From Hysterangium stoloniferum (taxonomy: Eukaryota > Basidiomycota > Agaricomycetes > Hysterangiales > Hysterangiaceae): DNA of 64,000 nt. Below, piece by piece: positions 1 to 12,394 of this stretch. Location of the stretch: contig WHVD01000086.1 of the NCBI GenBank assembly GCA_015178975.1, positions 62,001 through 126,000 on the forward strand. Reading direction: 5' to 3'. Made by a program: the position numbers and the translations under genes. Below the pieces are notes generated by a model that was not told where the DNA came from, searched no databases, and worked only from the letters and a program-made list of their open reading frames with translations. The stretch's first letter is position 1. Every line of letters starts with the position of its first letter.

Positions 1-560
1 ATTGCTATGCTGCACCTACCCTTCGAACCTGGATATTCTGAATTAGAAACCAACATTCATCACACTTGCTGCCACTCATCAATGCAGGATCACATGCACA
101 CTGTCACCTATTTTGACTTGTGATTGGATCTTAATTCCTGGAATTATTCCCCAAGATGGTTGGACATGTTGAAGTCTAGTTTTGGATTTCTCTTATTTGT
201 TTTTTTTTTTCTATTGGTATCAGATTCCATCACCAGTTTTATCCTTGGAAGCAGACCCATCACAGACAGTGCCAAAATTAGATGCCACAATTGCTGAAGA
301 TAACTCTACTCTTATGTGAGGTAAATTGGGGTTGTGGATAAGTTTTTGTTTGGGGAGGAGTGTAAACCTGGTGCCCCAGGCATACCAGTGGACCTTTAGT
401 TACTTATGTAATCATCCTGTTTTTCCCACTGCCCAGCCATGTATTCTGTTCATTAGTTTGTTGAACAATACACCATGGTCCTATCAACCTGTGCAACCTG
501 GACCCAGTGAGCCTATTTGACAACAGGCTTTCACCTATTGGACATTGCAATTTTAGAAGA
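1..560. repeat. Decayed retroelement-like repeat
   Basis: This stretch is CpG-poor, like the transposon DNA further along. Bases 380-480 resemble 46,028-46,130, so it is repetitive. A TGGTATCAGA string at 215-224 resembles the initiator-tRNA primer binding site of copia-type LTR elements, but no convincing LTR end lies before it. No intact reading frame is present. Retroelement origin is an inference from the repeat match and the primer-site-like string. Confidence 0.35.
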
Positions 561-3182
561 TTGCTTCCTCAGGAATTTCCGTCCATGTTTTGAGCCTTTG
601 ATATCCCTAGTGTGAGATTTGTACAAAGTTCTCTCAATGGCCTTTCAGTTTGGTAATCTGGAATTTGCCTTGGACAGCCACGCATGAAAAAGCCCCGAGC
701 AGTTGCAAATGATTTTAAGATAGCCCCTAGACTGCAGACATAACGAGCAGCTCCAGACCTCTCACAGCGCTGGCATTGGCCATTGCAAGGATCACGGCGA
801 TGAGTATAACCTTGAGAGGTGCATGACTCACGGACCATTTTGAAGACATTGTAGGACGTCATCACTTCGTTAAAACTTTAATCCATGCTACACCATCAGA
901 ATCGGCAAGGTTAGGTAAAGGTGACGCCGAATGCAAGCCATGATCCAAGCCAACGGGACTTTTTGGTCACCTCATAATCCACAATTAATTTAGAAAGACA
1001 CATGGGTTGACAAATGTATTATTGAAGGCCGTCAGCACGCTGTCAAAATTCCAAATTCAGAAACGACGGAAAGGAAAGCCAATCGGCCGGCCCGCCGCCC
1101 GCTTCCGAGGCTCTCCACTAAAAATAAACCGCATGCAAATCCTAGAGCGGCGTTGACAATTTCGCATCGTGGTTACATCGCGTTCTGCCAAAGCCCAGAA
1201 GGCTAAATATGTTTTCGATGGAGGGGCTTGCTGTTTGCGGTGCGTACAGGTGGATAGAGGGATAATCCCCTATATGAATGCCTTGACAGTTGTACACGCG
1301 AGAGATCATAGGACTTGGTAAGAACACCGGGGGATAGGCCATGCCGGGAAAATTGCAATTAAGAGCGAAGTCAGGTATGGCCTCAGCGCTCAGTGTACGC
1401 TCAGGCTGATGGATGAAATAAGAGCGCCATGCCCTTGAATGATGTATTTTACTGCTCGTGGAGGGTGGCATGGGGCCAAAGGTGGCACTTGGAAAGCGTT
1501 TATTTAGATATTTTGGTAGCTATGAGCTGTGATTTTCTGTCCTAGTACTGGGAGAAACACGGGACCAACGGCCCAGATGCCAATTTGAATTCCGCAGCTA
1601 ATACCTAAGTTATGACCAAGAGTTTTTTCTTTGCGAATCATGATGAATAAAGAATAATTATGACTTACGATCGTCGTGGGTGGCGGGGTTAACTCACTCT
1701 TACTACTGAATTGGAGCTTGGCTTAGCGACTCCGCACGGCAGTCCGAGTGTATAGCGCATAATCGTCGGCCGGGAATTGGTTGAGAAAAAAAACGTATAT
1801 GCGCCCGGAATGCGGTTTCCAATTTCGGGTGAAGTGGAAGTGCGGGGCTATCATAATATATGCACCCTATGTGTCGCGTACATACCAAGCGTTCAGGTTC
1901 CTCGGATCTGATAATGTAGGGGCTTATTGGGGGACGGAGTCGCTTTGGCTTTAGGTTTGAGACGCCGTATTGTTACCGGTAGATATGCAGTAGCGAGACC
2001 CGTAGTGAGAAGCACGCGTAGCCATGGAGCATGTGCACAGTACAGTACATATTTCCACACGTCAAATTTCCCTGTCCGCTACCATGACGCGCAGGAGACA
2101 GGGAGACAGGGCTCGTTCTATTTTTGCAACGCTTACCCCTGAACCCCTGGTTTGCCAATCATGGGTTTCACTTTGGGACTACGGGGGACAAGATCTTATT
2201 AGGAATGATATTTTAAGGCGTGCTGATCGAGCCAGATAAAAGATGGTACTGTCACCAGGAAAGGGAATAATCTATTCAAGTTTCTGTGTGGCGGTGCGTA
2301 GGTCAAAGGTATACTTAAGAGGTGCGGGGAGTGAAGCACCCTACTAATGAATATGACTGGTTATATTTAGAACATAGAGCTTAATATGACCAATGGCAAG
2401 CAGTAAACGATTCACAGGATCAGTATTTTTATAGGCAACCTCCGGAGAGAATATCTTTGCCGGCAGGATTTGCATCTATCAGATACAGTAATTCGACCCG
2501 GCACTTGTTAGTAGTTATGCTCGTCCAGGGGAAGCGGTGATCCTGTGACCTTGAAGGTTCTGACACAGGTTAGGCACGATACTGAAACGCATTACCAGTG
2601 AAAGAACGGGGTTGATATCAATGTCAGAATTTGGAATTCTGATTTATTGTTGTTGACATTCAGAAGCGACCGTATCTGGTATGGCGTTATATATTAAAAT
2701 CAAAATAATCTGAGCGTTTGTAATGTGGCGAAACGAAGAACAGTCAGGGTCCTGCCTGTCCGATTTCTAGGTCTATTTCGAAAAGGTGTGCTCACCAACT
2801 GGTATGTCTGAAATTGAATACGGGCATCTCCGTATCTGAATAGCCTTGGATGTGGGACATGTCACCCGCGTTCAACATCATAGCGTTTCTTCGATGATCG
2901 TCGAACCCCCGGAGACGTACATGACACACGAGATGGTGTGAGGTGTACTCACGACTGACTAACGAGGAGGATCTTTGGTATTTGATATCAGCAACGAATT
3001 TGGATTAGCTCGGCAATAAGAATAATCGAATTGGCGGTCCGGGGTGCCTGGGGGTAAGCACGTGCTGATATCAGTTTGTAAGACTTTATTATCTGAGTCG
3101 CAAGTTACTTATTCACATCACATGAAGATCTAGTTCACTCTCTAAATGTCATTCTGACCTCGACCTTCGCTGTACGACTATC
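561..3182. other. Intergenic region upstream of the transcription factor gene
   Basis: Ordinary CpG content and no repeat family that I recognise elsewhere in the window. Minus-strand frames of 98 codons (569-865) and 109 codons (1142-1471) are open, but I cannot link them to a family or to plausible splice sites, so they are not called as genes. The last few hundred bases must include the promoter of the gene that starts at 3183; no TATA element stands out. Confidence 0.5.
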
Positions 3183-6100
3183 ATGCAAACGGACGATCGA
3201 GACCGAGAGGAGTCAGGACCAGGACCGGGACCGGGACAGAAAACCAAGAGTAAGCCGAGGCTAGTTGCATGCAGGGAATGTCACAGGTCCAAGTTGAAGT
3301 GTGATAGAACATAGTAAGTCCTGGTTAGATGAATCATAATGTGTACTCACCACCTATAGTCCTTGCAAGTCTTGTATAAAGGTGTGTACTTACTATCAGG
3401 AATCATTGACCTTGACACACATTATATATATATATAGCGTGGCTGGTGAGCAATTAAACATAAATTGACAGACAGACAGACACACCATAATACCTACCGC
3501 AGCGCTGATATATGTCCCGATGGTACCCGCCTTAACGAATCACTCTCCCGTAGCCTATCTAACACAACACGCCTCAGGAACACTCGTCGCAACCAAGCGT
3601 CAAAAATCCGCCATCGAAGCATCCCAACTCCGTGAAAAAACCGCCACTATGGCGGAACGAATCCGCGCCCTCGAGGGCGCTCTCGCCACAGCCCACGCAA
3701 AGACCTCGAACGAAACACACCCCCTCCTTGTCAATACCGATGTGGAGGACCGCATAGATAGGGATATGGGTAGCGGAGGGGACAGCGATGTTATTGATGC
3801 GTTTGGCACTTTGAGTATTGGACAAGACGGGAGATCCAAGTATCATAATCAGAGTGCAGGTGCCGATGTGGGTTTTACTTTGCTGTTGCCTTTCAGCTGC
3901 TCACGTTTACTTACCAACTACAAGTACTTTGCCGAAGCCGAATCACCCGACGTCCCCACTGCTGGCGCCTTAGCCTTCCCGCCCGACGCCTCATACCTCC
4001 CGTCGTCAATCATGCAGCTGGCCGCTCTGTTCCCATTTGGCCCCGCCGAGAACGATGACTCACCCTGTAAGAAGGCAGATCTCGTGGAGCACTTGCCGAC
4101 CGCGGAGGAGGCGTGGAGGATTTCTGGGATATTCTTCGAGCATGGGGAATGGTTGTGAGTAACCCTTTATATATTCGTGTGACACCTGTAACGCGAATCT
4201 TTTGCCCCTTTATTTTCTGCTCCCTTTTCTTTCGCCATCTTATTTCTCGCCTTGCCCACCCCAGATTCGACGCCGTATCCCGCACTGAATTCACACAAGA
4301 AATATTCCCAGTAATATACATTCCCGATCCTGACCTGGATCTAGATCCTGGTCCGAATCCCAGTGATCTGGACGGCTCACACCCGCACCAACAACCATAT
4401 CCCCACTTCGACAACCACAGCCCCTACAACCCACAATTCACGCACGTCCGATTCCCGGAAAATGCCGCCTTCACCACGGCTGCCTTATCTTCGTTAAACA
4501 CATTTCCTCCCCGTTCGACACCTTCGCAACCATTCCCCGCTGCCATCTCCCAACCTTCATCCGCCTCTGCGGCACAATCCCAATTTCCTGCCTATAATCA
4601 ACCGCCGACATTCCCAGGGCAGCATGCCCCGCAATCGAGTTCGAATGCCGCCCCATTCCCTGCCCCCCACGCCACGATGACCAGCTCGACCGAGCTCTCC
4701 CACCTCATTCCCTCGCCCTCCCCGCCACTTGCTACTCTCTCTTTATTTTTTATCATGCTCGCATTGGGGACTTTGTTGGATACCAGTGTGCCGTATGATA
4801 TACGCGCGACGGAGCCGTGGTATCAGCTTGCGAGGGCTGCCTTTTGTTTAGGGGAGGGAAATGGGGGTGGGGGTGGGGGTGGAGGGCATGGTGGTGTTGA
4901 AGGGGGTGCGAGGGGTTGTATGGAGAGTTTGGTGAGTTGAGAATTTTCTTTTCTTTTCTTTTCATTGTTATCCATAAATCAAATCCTTTTTTACGTGAAA
5001 ACTGACCATTTTCTTTTGCCCTTTCCCCCATCTAACCGGCACGATGCCCCAGCACTTCCAAATAATATATCTCTACATGACAGATCGTCAAACCGTCGAA
5101 CATCGGTGGCTTAATATGGGCTTACTTGCCAAGCTGACCTATAGTGTGCGTATTTTTCCCCGGGCCTCCCCCCCTATTCCCATTCATATGCGCAATGTTT
5201 AATGTCGCCTCACACAGACCGGCCTCCGTACGTCTCCATGTTGTATCCCCGTTTCTCAGTACCTGACCAGGAACTTGTTTTATCTGACACCTAATACCCC
5301 GATAACATGTATCGTCGACCCATATACCACATATGCAACCTATATTCCCAACATGTGAACAACGAACGGCATATTTGCATTACTAACAAATAGATCGAGA
5401 CAACAGCCCCTGGATTCGTGATAATCCACAAGAGATCGAGAGGCGGAGAAAACTATTTTGGGAGATATATGCGTATGATGCATGGATTGTGAGTTTAAAC
5501 TTGTTTTCTCATCTTTTTTGTTTATTTCTTATTTCATCGGTATTGACGGCTTTTGGAGTTGATTTGTTATGGTTTACTTCTTGTGGCATGTACCCTTATA
5601 TTTTTTTTCTAATATATTCCTCATAACAGAGCTTCATAATGGGTCGTCCTCCATCCTTCAACCTCACACATATTCAATGTCCACTCCCAAGAGAACAATC
5701 GCCGTACGTCAATGAAAATGGCATAGCCGAGTCGAGTTGTAAGTCTCCCTTACCACTGCCTCACCCATTCATTTAATCGTTCTTTCCCCCTTCCCTTGAA
5801 TTTCTCTACCCCTTTCAAATAATTCTCCATCACACTACGCATAACAAACAAAAAAAAACTATCCCACCGCCCCCATTAGTCCACACAATCTGGAAATACA
5901 CGTACCGGACGCAATGCCTCGTCTCCGTCGTCGAAGAAGCGTTCGGCGCCAAATCACCTAGCTACGCGACGATTCTGAAACTTGATAGGAAGATACGGGA
6001 TTTCGAGATTCCGGCGAGTTTGCAACCTGTTGGCGGGTCCCGTGGTACGGGCGGAGTGGTTGTGGATGGTATGGGCATGAACAGCATGAACATGAACATG

Positions 6101-7763
6101 GGTATGGGTATTGGCGCTGGGATGAGGGTGGGGTTAGGGTTGGAGATGCAGAGGTATATGTTGTTTTGTGAGAGGGAGACAAGTGAGCCCCTTTTTTCTT
6201 CCATTTGCTTGCTTTTTCCTGTCATTTTTCTGTTATACTATACATCGTACTATGAACATGAGCTAACAGCGCCCCCCCAGGTCTCTTATACCTTCACCGT
6301 ACATTCTTCGCGCAAGCTGTATGTGACTGTCCCGACAACCCGCTTGAAAGTAAATACGCGACGTCAGTGAGCGCAACGTATCGAAGTGCGTGTTTGATCG
6401 TCGCAGGGACACATGATGCGACTGTAAGGCACCCCGAGTTGGCCGCGAGATTCTGGTTCTTCTGGAGTAATTTGTTTTCAGCTGCTGTGAGTGATTTTTC
6501 TTATCTTTTATATTTAGTATTATGCAAAAAAATATTATTTTCCTGGAAAATCTATCCTTCTACCTCATTATACAACACGAAATCTTTATAATCTATTTTC
6601 CATATTATTCATAGTCTTAATCATTATCCAGCAGTTGCTCATAATAATTTTTCTTCCAGATCGTTCTAGGATCAATAGTCACCCGAAGTCCAGCTTGTCA
6701 ATTATCCGCCTCGGCAATGACCGAGCTAGACCTAGCCTGCAACCTAATGGAACATCGTGCCGCCCCAGGACGCTCCGCAAAAGCAGTAGTACGTCCCCCT
6801 CCCCCTGTCATCTCAAACAATCTTACTTAATATTAACTAATTCGCCCCCAGCCAATCCTCCGCCGTCTCCGCGACAAAGCCCACAACGCCCTAACCCAAC
6901 TCTCCCAAGGCGGCGGTCCAATGGACAAATCCTCCCCATCAAGCAACAACAGCACCTCTACAAAAGACGAAGAACATGACGAACTCGCCATTTACGCCGG
7001 CCGCACGCGCTTCATCTCCGCCTCTGCGCGGAGTCGCTCGCCGACAAGTTCCCCGCAGGGCGTCAATGCGCGGATTGCGTCCCCGAGGAGACGGGGCTCG
7101 GAGAGTGGGGGCCCGCCGAATATCAGGATGAGGGGGCGCGGTGGTGGTGGTGGTGATAGGAGAGGCAGTGAGCCGTTCGGTACGGTCACGAGTGTTGGAG
7201 GTAGTGCGGGTGGTGCGGGTGCGGGTGCGGGTGCTGGTGTGGGTGCGGGGGGTTATGCGGATATGCAGTTACAAGAGAGTGAGGTGTTCAGACAGGCGCA
7301 CCCTGCTCTTTTGGAGTATATGAAGGGTATACATGGGTATGTCCCTCCTCCGGCGATTTTACGGAGCATTCTAGCGGCGAGGGAGGAGGTGAAGGATGGT
7401 GGGGGTAGCAGTCCCAGTGCGTCGCCTCACGGGAACGGGAGCGGAAGTACGAATGCGAATGGGAACGGAAATGGGAGTGCAGGTGCAAGTGGGGGTGGTG
7501 GTGGAAGCGGCGTGCAACAACATTCCCCCCAGCAACAGCCACAACAGCCATATACATGGCCCGATGCATCAACGGGATACACATCGCAGGTGTTTGACCC
7601 TCAAGCCGGCGGGGGAGGTATGTACCTCCCTGGGATGTTCCCGAACCCACAGGCGGCTATGGCACAGGCAGCGGGGACATTTGTGTACCCTGCTGAGTTG
7701 AATGGCGACAGGACGTGGCAGCAATTGATGGCACAGTTGGGCGTGATGGATGGGGGGCCGTGA
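3183..7763 (+). CDS. Zn2Cys6 fungal transcription factor with Fungal_trans domain, 15 exons
   Basis: A nuclear DNA-binding regulator; its target genes are unknown. My exon model is 3183-3313, 3360-3381, 3438-3445, 3503-3522, 3578-3867, 3925-4154, 4265-4931, 5053-5145, 5218-5227, 5394-5488, 5630-5738, 5880-6182, 6281-6486, 6660-6788 and 6852-7763. It keeps frame throughout and gives 1074 residues. Residues 30-55 form the binuclear zinc cluster (ACRECHRSKLKCDR, then PCKSCIKRGCADICPDG). A short coiled-coil linker follows (REKTATMAERIRALEGALA), ending in NETHPLL. The middle-homology region includes MTDRQTVEHRWLNMGLLAKL, RRRKLFWEIYAYDAW and GRPPSFNLTHIQCPLP, typical of Fungal_trans (PF04082). Ser/Pro/Gln- and Gly-rich low-complexity tracts lie before it and at the C-terminus. 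The ATG at 3183 is the first in frame before the cluster. Family placement is secure; the biological role is not. Confidence 0.9.
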
Positions 7764-8431
7764 AGGTAGAGGTGATGGGTACCTTCCCGCATGTCGTTGT
7801 TGCGTTATTGAATTGTTTGATGTCCAGGTAGTATTCCCCTTTTCCCTGCTCGGTTTTCACTCCTTCCTTGTCTGTGCTTCGCCTCCTCCTTCTTTGACCG
7901 TGTACTCGTCCTTTTCCTCTTAATTGTGGTCGCTCGTTTTCCAAAATTGTAGCTTTGCTTGCATAACGATTTTCTAACTTTTTCCGTTTCGTTTCTTTTT
8001 ATGGATTTTCCCTCCTCTTCCCTTTGCTTTCCCTTCCTTTCACCCCTTCGCATCTTCCCTCGTTTTTATGTCGTGCGATTCATAGAACTACTCTTCACAC
8101 TGCATTTTCCTCATTCAGGTGTTCTTAGCTACTGTTGTATTCTTAATGTGGTGGGATTGGACGTTTTGGGTATTCGTTATGGATTTTTTCAAAGTTCATC
8201 AAGTATATGGGGATATTCTAGTGAATTTAACCACATTATATAGCCTACCTAAGCGAACTGCTCGCCTAGATTTATGGTAAGCTATGGCTCAATAAATGGT
8301 GACTAATAACTAGTGTGCCCGAGATAGCTGAAATAGCGAGGACTCATGATGGTGTTATCATGATGATGTTATAAGGTGTATTTACTGTTATCTCATCTTT
8401 GTTGCCTCACTCGACTCGTAAGAATTTGCTT
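7764..8431. other. 3' flank of the transcription factor gene
   Basis: Pyrimidine-rich sequence after the stop codon, presumably 3' UTR and terminator of the preceding gene, followed by a stretch with no recognisable gene. It ends where the duplicated block beginning near 8432 starts. Open frames here are short and without family resemblance. Confidence 0.5.
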
Positions 8432-8819
8432 ATAGTTACCAATGAGATAGATTCCCGTGCTCCCCTGCTCTTTTTCGACTTTGTGAGTTCATGCAAGCAA
8501 GAGGTCAACCGAGTTCAGCCTTATTGTCTAATTTATAGGGCAATGCCGAGGCTCTAGTTGGAAATCTATGGAAATATGGTTTGCATAATTGGCGGACATA
8601 ATAGACAGGGATCCAGTTTACCAAGTTCCAAATCTTAGTACATTATCACCCATGAATATAGATGGATTATAGTATAATAAAATAATAATGGTTCCCTCAA
8701 TTGATCTGTCAGTCAACACCATGCAGATGATTTTTATTCTAATAATAGTGGAAAGGCAACGACAGCTTTGAATAATGGAGTCACTTATGGTTGACTTTGT
8801 CTCCAAAGTGGTCGTTTAC

Positions 8820-9860
8820 TGGGCCATTTGGCCTCGTTTCGACATATCCATGCCCTTCAAAGAGGGAGTGTGCAGCCTCGACGCATTAAAGGTGTTCAGG
8901 CGATAAAAAATCATCCAGCATGGCAGGCTAAATTCAGCATGCTACATAGCACGAATAAAGGAGGAAACGTTAGAGGATGATGCCTCGGATAAGACCCGAT
9001 CCAAAGTATATTTGGGTGGCTCAGACATACACGGTGGTATTGGAGAAGCGACGGTGATATGTGAGAACGGTCGTGTGCATGCATTGAAGGTTAAATTTGG
9101 AAAGTTAGATGATGACCGCACCGCACCGTGTACGGAGCTGAACTAGTGGGAATCCTACTGTAATTTCACCTCTTACCCCAACTCCCAGGCGTCGTAAGAG
9201 TCACTATATGCGCCGGTAATTAAATGATTATAGTCGCCGTGAAAAAATAGTAATATCTTATTGATGAGATACACACCCGGCGGAAGATATATACATGAAA
9301 CTCCCGGACACCAACATCTCCCTGCGCTTGGTGCCGGGTCACAAGGGGGATAAGTGAATTCCAGCAGCCGATAAATATTCCAAGGTTACAGATGGTGCAA
9401 ATCACAGGCATGACTCATTTACCGTGGTTCCTTAAGGCGCTACTACCTGTCAGGAGGCGATACAACCGTCCAAACCTTCCCCCCTGCGCCACCTAAGGAC
9501 TAGTTTTGAACACATAGGCGTCAGGAAAGCATTCTGGTTAAGCTACGTGCAAGAGGCGTCCAGCTTCAAAGATACCTTTAAGGTATACGCAAAGTAGACT
9601 TGCCGTCATGCCCCTCTTGTCAGTGTGCAGAGGACTTGGAGTCTCTCATCCGCTATAAAATGTTATCTAGCTTATTATACACATCCTGAAAGAAAAATCC
9701 GAGAAGTTCTTCCAAGGCCACTCTTCACCAGCCCCAGGGAGTTTTTCAGGAGGTCTTTTGCAAATGTTTCAAATAGGGCTACTATAGACCGGTTGGGAAC
9801 TTTAGTAACTAGGCAATACTGCCCCTTTTCTCCAAATCCACTTCTCCCTCATTGAAGTCC
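8820..9860 (+). pseudogene. LINE (non-LTR retrotransposon) RNase H / C-terminal relic
   Basis: Broken plus-strand coding sequence of a fungal non-LTR retrotransposon. Recognisable pieces in order are KNHPAWQAKFS near 8905, an RNase H start resembling a YLDGS..IDGGIG motif near 9010-9060, TVYGAELVGIL near 9125-9158, LVPGHKG near 9329-9347 (the usual WVPGHxG segment), and a CPSC zinc-knuckle-like piece near 9607. Stops and frameshifts occur throughout. The reverse transcriptase domain upstream is absent. The family call rests on the order of these motifs. Confidence 0.6.
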
Positions 9861-9934
9861 CAGTAATAAACGCCTGTCGATATTATCAAAAACTCGAATA
9901 GTGCAGTCTCTACTACTCTAGGATACATCCGTCT

Positions 9935-11172
9935 TTAAGGGAATAAACCACCGACAATGCTCTCTTTCAACCACTTATCATCACCTCCGTGAGCCCTTGT
10001 AATGTACTCAATCCCTTCCTTCATCATCTCACGCTGTTTCTCTTCTCCCTTCTTCCAGCTGGGTATTTGAGGCGTCAATACAACCATGTGCGTGCCTGCA
10101 CGGCTCGCAGCAAGCCGGGCAACCTCCACTAAATTAAGTCCGCTCCCGCTCTCTAAAACCGTCTCGCGATAGGCAGCGGTGAAAGAGGAGATGATAGCAG
10201 TTACTGAGTTTTTTGAGGCGGGGTAAAAAAAACGCATCTGATGAAGCTCTGCAAAACATTGTCCGATATCAAGCCCGGCCAATCCAGGCCTTGCGATCTC
10301 CCAGTCAATGATATTTACGTGTACTCCTGCGTCAGAAGAAACGAGGATGTTGCCCGGCCATAAATCCCCCATTACGAGGACCTCGTTGCTTTCGATGATT
10401 CGCTTTCGCATTACCTCTGAGATCTCGTTGATTTGTTGCACTTGTGCAGCGTCTATAATAGGAGTTACAAGGGCTTCAAGTTGAGAACCTGGCGTCGGCG
10501 ATAGTGTACGAACGAGCCATCCATACGAAACCAGTGCAGATATCGTACGAGCCTGGGGATTTCTAGAAAATTCTCCTTTGAGGATAATTCCAGGAGCATC
10601 CAAGGAGTTTTTCGCGTCATGTGTGGCTACATGCATCTCTGCAAGGAACTTCCCCAACGCTCGTCCGAGAGTATGGGAGATTTCAACGCTTGGGGGTGAT
10701 TTAAGAAGAAGATCTTTGAGATTCAAAGAATTTATGCCGGCATCTGACATTATAATGACTCTATTGACTCGATCTTCGTCAAAGATGGTTGGGAGTGAAA
10801 TGATAGGGGACGGAGATGTGATTTCAGGGATACGTCGACAGGCAAGTGTCTCATATTCCTGGTGAAATAAAAAAATATGCATTAGCGGACCTTGAAGCAT
10901 TAATAGCAAAAGTAAAAACCAACCTGTCTTTCAACCTGGAGAGGAAAACTCTTGTTGGTGGCCACATATGATTCTGCGTGTTTCACAATCATGGTACGGA
11001 TGTGGCTTCCATTATGAACATATGGCTCCTGTAGGACAATCCGGTATGTGAAGTTCGCGGTCCCTCCCCCGAGTGATGTTACCGTAGAGGCAACGAATGG
11101 GGTTGAAGAAAGAAAGCCTTTGAGACCTTCTTCAGTTGTGAGATCGTATAGGGGTGGTGATTGTGTGGTCAT
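9935..11172 (-). CDS. APH-fold phosphotransferase (kinase-like) protein, copy 1
   Basis: Two exons, 11172-10924 and 10858-9935, joined by a 65-nt GT-AG intron, give 390 residues. The glycine-rich nucleotide loop GGGTANFTYR lies near residue 35. The catalytic loop GDLWPGNILV and the metal-binding IIDWE segment lie in the second exon, as in the APH family (PF01636). The substrate cannot be told from sequence: fungal members of this group are usually annotated only as kinase-like proteins, and aminoglycoside resistance should not be assumed. The ATG at 11172 is the first methionine codon in frame. A near-identical second copy lies at 16,030-17,267. All key residues are present, so this is probably the functional copy. 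Confidence 0.8.
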
Positions 11173-11437
11173 GTTTTTAAAGTTTCGAGAGCTCTTGGAT
11201 GTATATCCCAGTGTGTAGAATTCTCTAATCAACTAGCCCCTTATAAGTACAAATGATAAATGCTGGTATAATATAAAGAAGATTTGGAGTCACCGTGGAA
11301 TTCATCCCGACTTATGCTTCGGCTCAGTTCGGCTCCGACCGCTTGTGACTCCATTACCACAATAAAGAGACTTCATGTCTAGAAATAGTTACATTACTAA
11401 TAATTCACTCACGATCAATATGCTTTCTTTCAGTCTT

Positions 11438-11530
11438 AGTATTTGCAACTAATATTAGCAAACTGAATGGTGTTCCGGATAATATCAGGAACCAATTCAG
11501 TTTGCTAATATTTCATTAGTTGTAAATACT
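11438..11530. repeat. Foldback (hairpin) element
   Basis: A 93-bp near-palindrome. The left arm AGTATTTGCAACTAAT plus ATTAGCAAACTGAAT is mirrored by ATTCAGTTTGCTAAT and ATTAGTTGTAAATACT. The loop contains GTTCC and GGAAC, which extend the stem. A diverged relative lies at about 41,252-41,352, so this is a mobile foldback or MITE family rather than an accident. Confidence 0.7.
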
Positions 11531-11808
11531 CTCTATTTAAAAATGATGATTGTCACAATGTTGCAACCAAGATTTTTTCTCACTTTTTCGGGAAAGGTGA
11601 GTCCCAATATCCTAGACAGATCCCACCTTGCTCTTAGAATTAGAATCTTGTTAAGTTTTCGGTGAAAACCTCAGAAGTTAACAATGAGTGATATTTCGCG
11701 TTTGCCTGAGCTCTGTTAAAAAAGGTAACTAGATACTTTATATACCCTGATGACTATGCTTCTCGTGCTCACAATACTAATCTTGTGTTGAATTCATTAT
11801 CAGGCATG

Positions 11809-12076
11809 CATTAAAAATAGTATGAGTTGACTCATTGTAATACACAATCTTTAAGGGTTTAATAGACTTGTAATAGAAGTACTTGTGTGTCAATCAATTT
11901 GTCAGTTAGTGAGTCACCTTCTGACATAATATGTTTGGTGCTAGTTTAGGTGTACATGAATAAAATAATGCATTAGTCTCCAAAAACATGGTCCACAATT
12001 TGCATTTTCATATAAAAAGTTGAAGGAATAGGTGAACCGCCCCTAGGAGAAGGGTGTTTCACCATCATTTCCAACA
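11809..12076 (-). mobile_element. Family B solo LTR-like element (B1)
   Basis: A 268-bp element read on the minus strand, beginning with TGTTGG (as CCAACA on plus) and ending in an A/T-rich tail (C/TATTAAAAATAG on plus). It is flanked by a perfect 5-bp duplication GCATG at 11,804-11,808 and 12,077-12,081. Related copies occur at 27,015, 27,581, 36,859 and 39,421. The 5-bp duplication suggests LTR-type integration; no internal genes remain. Confidence 0.7.
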
Positions 12077-12394
12077 GCATGTTTCAAACAATAGCTTTTT
12101 TAAGTTTTGCCTTATTGTTAATGGACCTGTCCCCTCAGAGGCTCTGACGCCATCACAACAAATCGAACACTAGGGCGCTGTATATAGCGTCAATATCTGT
12201 TTTGACTCGGATCCCCTAGAAGCGATAATAGTGCGACACTGCGAACCCTTCCCCCATTAGGCGTTTATCCAATAGCATCACTGACCGCCTGAGCTTCCTC
12301 CGAATTTTGGGTGTGTACATATTAACCATCATTATATTTACGGAATTAAATCCAACAAAAATTACTTAAGTGTTGTCAAATCTCATCAGACCAT

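Larger units (their letters stand above)
8432..11400. repeat. Segmental duplication, copy 1 (LINE relic plus kinase gene)
   Basis: This block is repeated nearly identically at 15,185-17,400, in the same orientation. Both start at the same AGTTACCAATGAGATAGATT string. Relative to the second copy it lacks about 130 bp present at roughly 15,471-15,600, and it contains about 790 bp (about 9027-9817) missing from the second copy. It carries the end of a LINE and one complete kinase gene. The high identity points to a fairly recent duplication. Confidence 0.85.

Noticed and set aside
569..1471. Open minus-strand frames of 98 and 109 codons upstream of the transcription factor
   Set aside because: No recognisable family, no signal peptide and no plausible splicing partners. 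The first has several cysteines but no resemblance to the secreted peptides at 37.7 and 57.7 kb.
7288..7944. Several long minus-strand frames over the end of the transcription factor
   Set aside because: They are antisense shadows of Gly/Gln-rich codons of the real gene.
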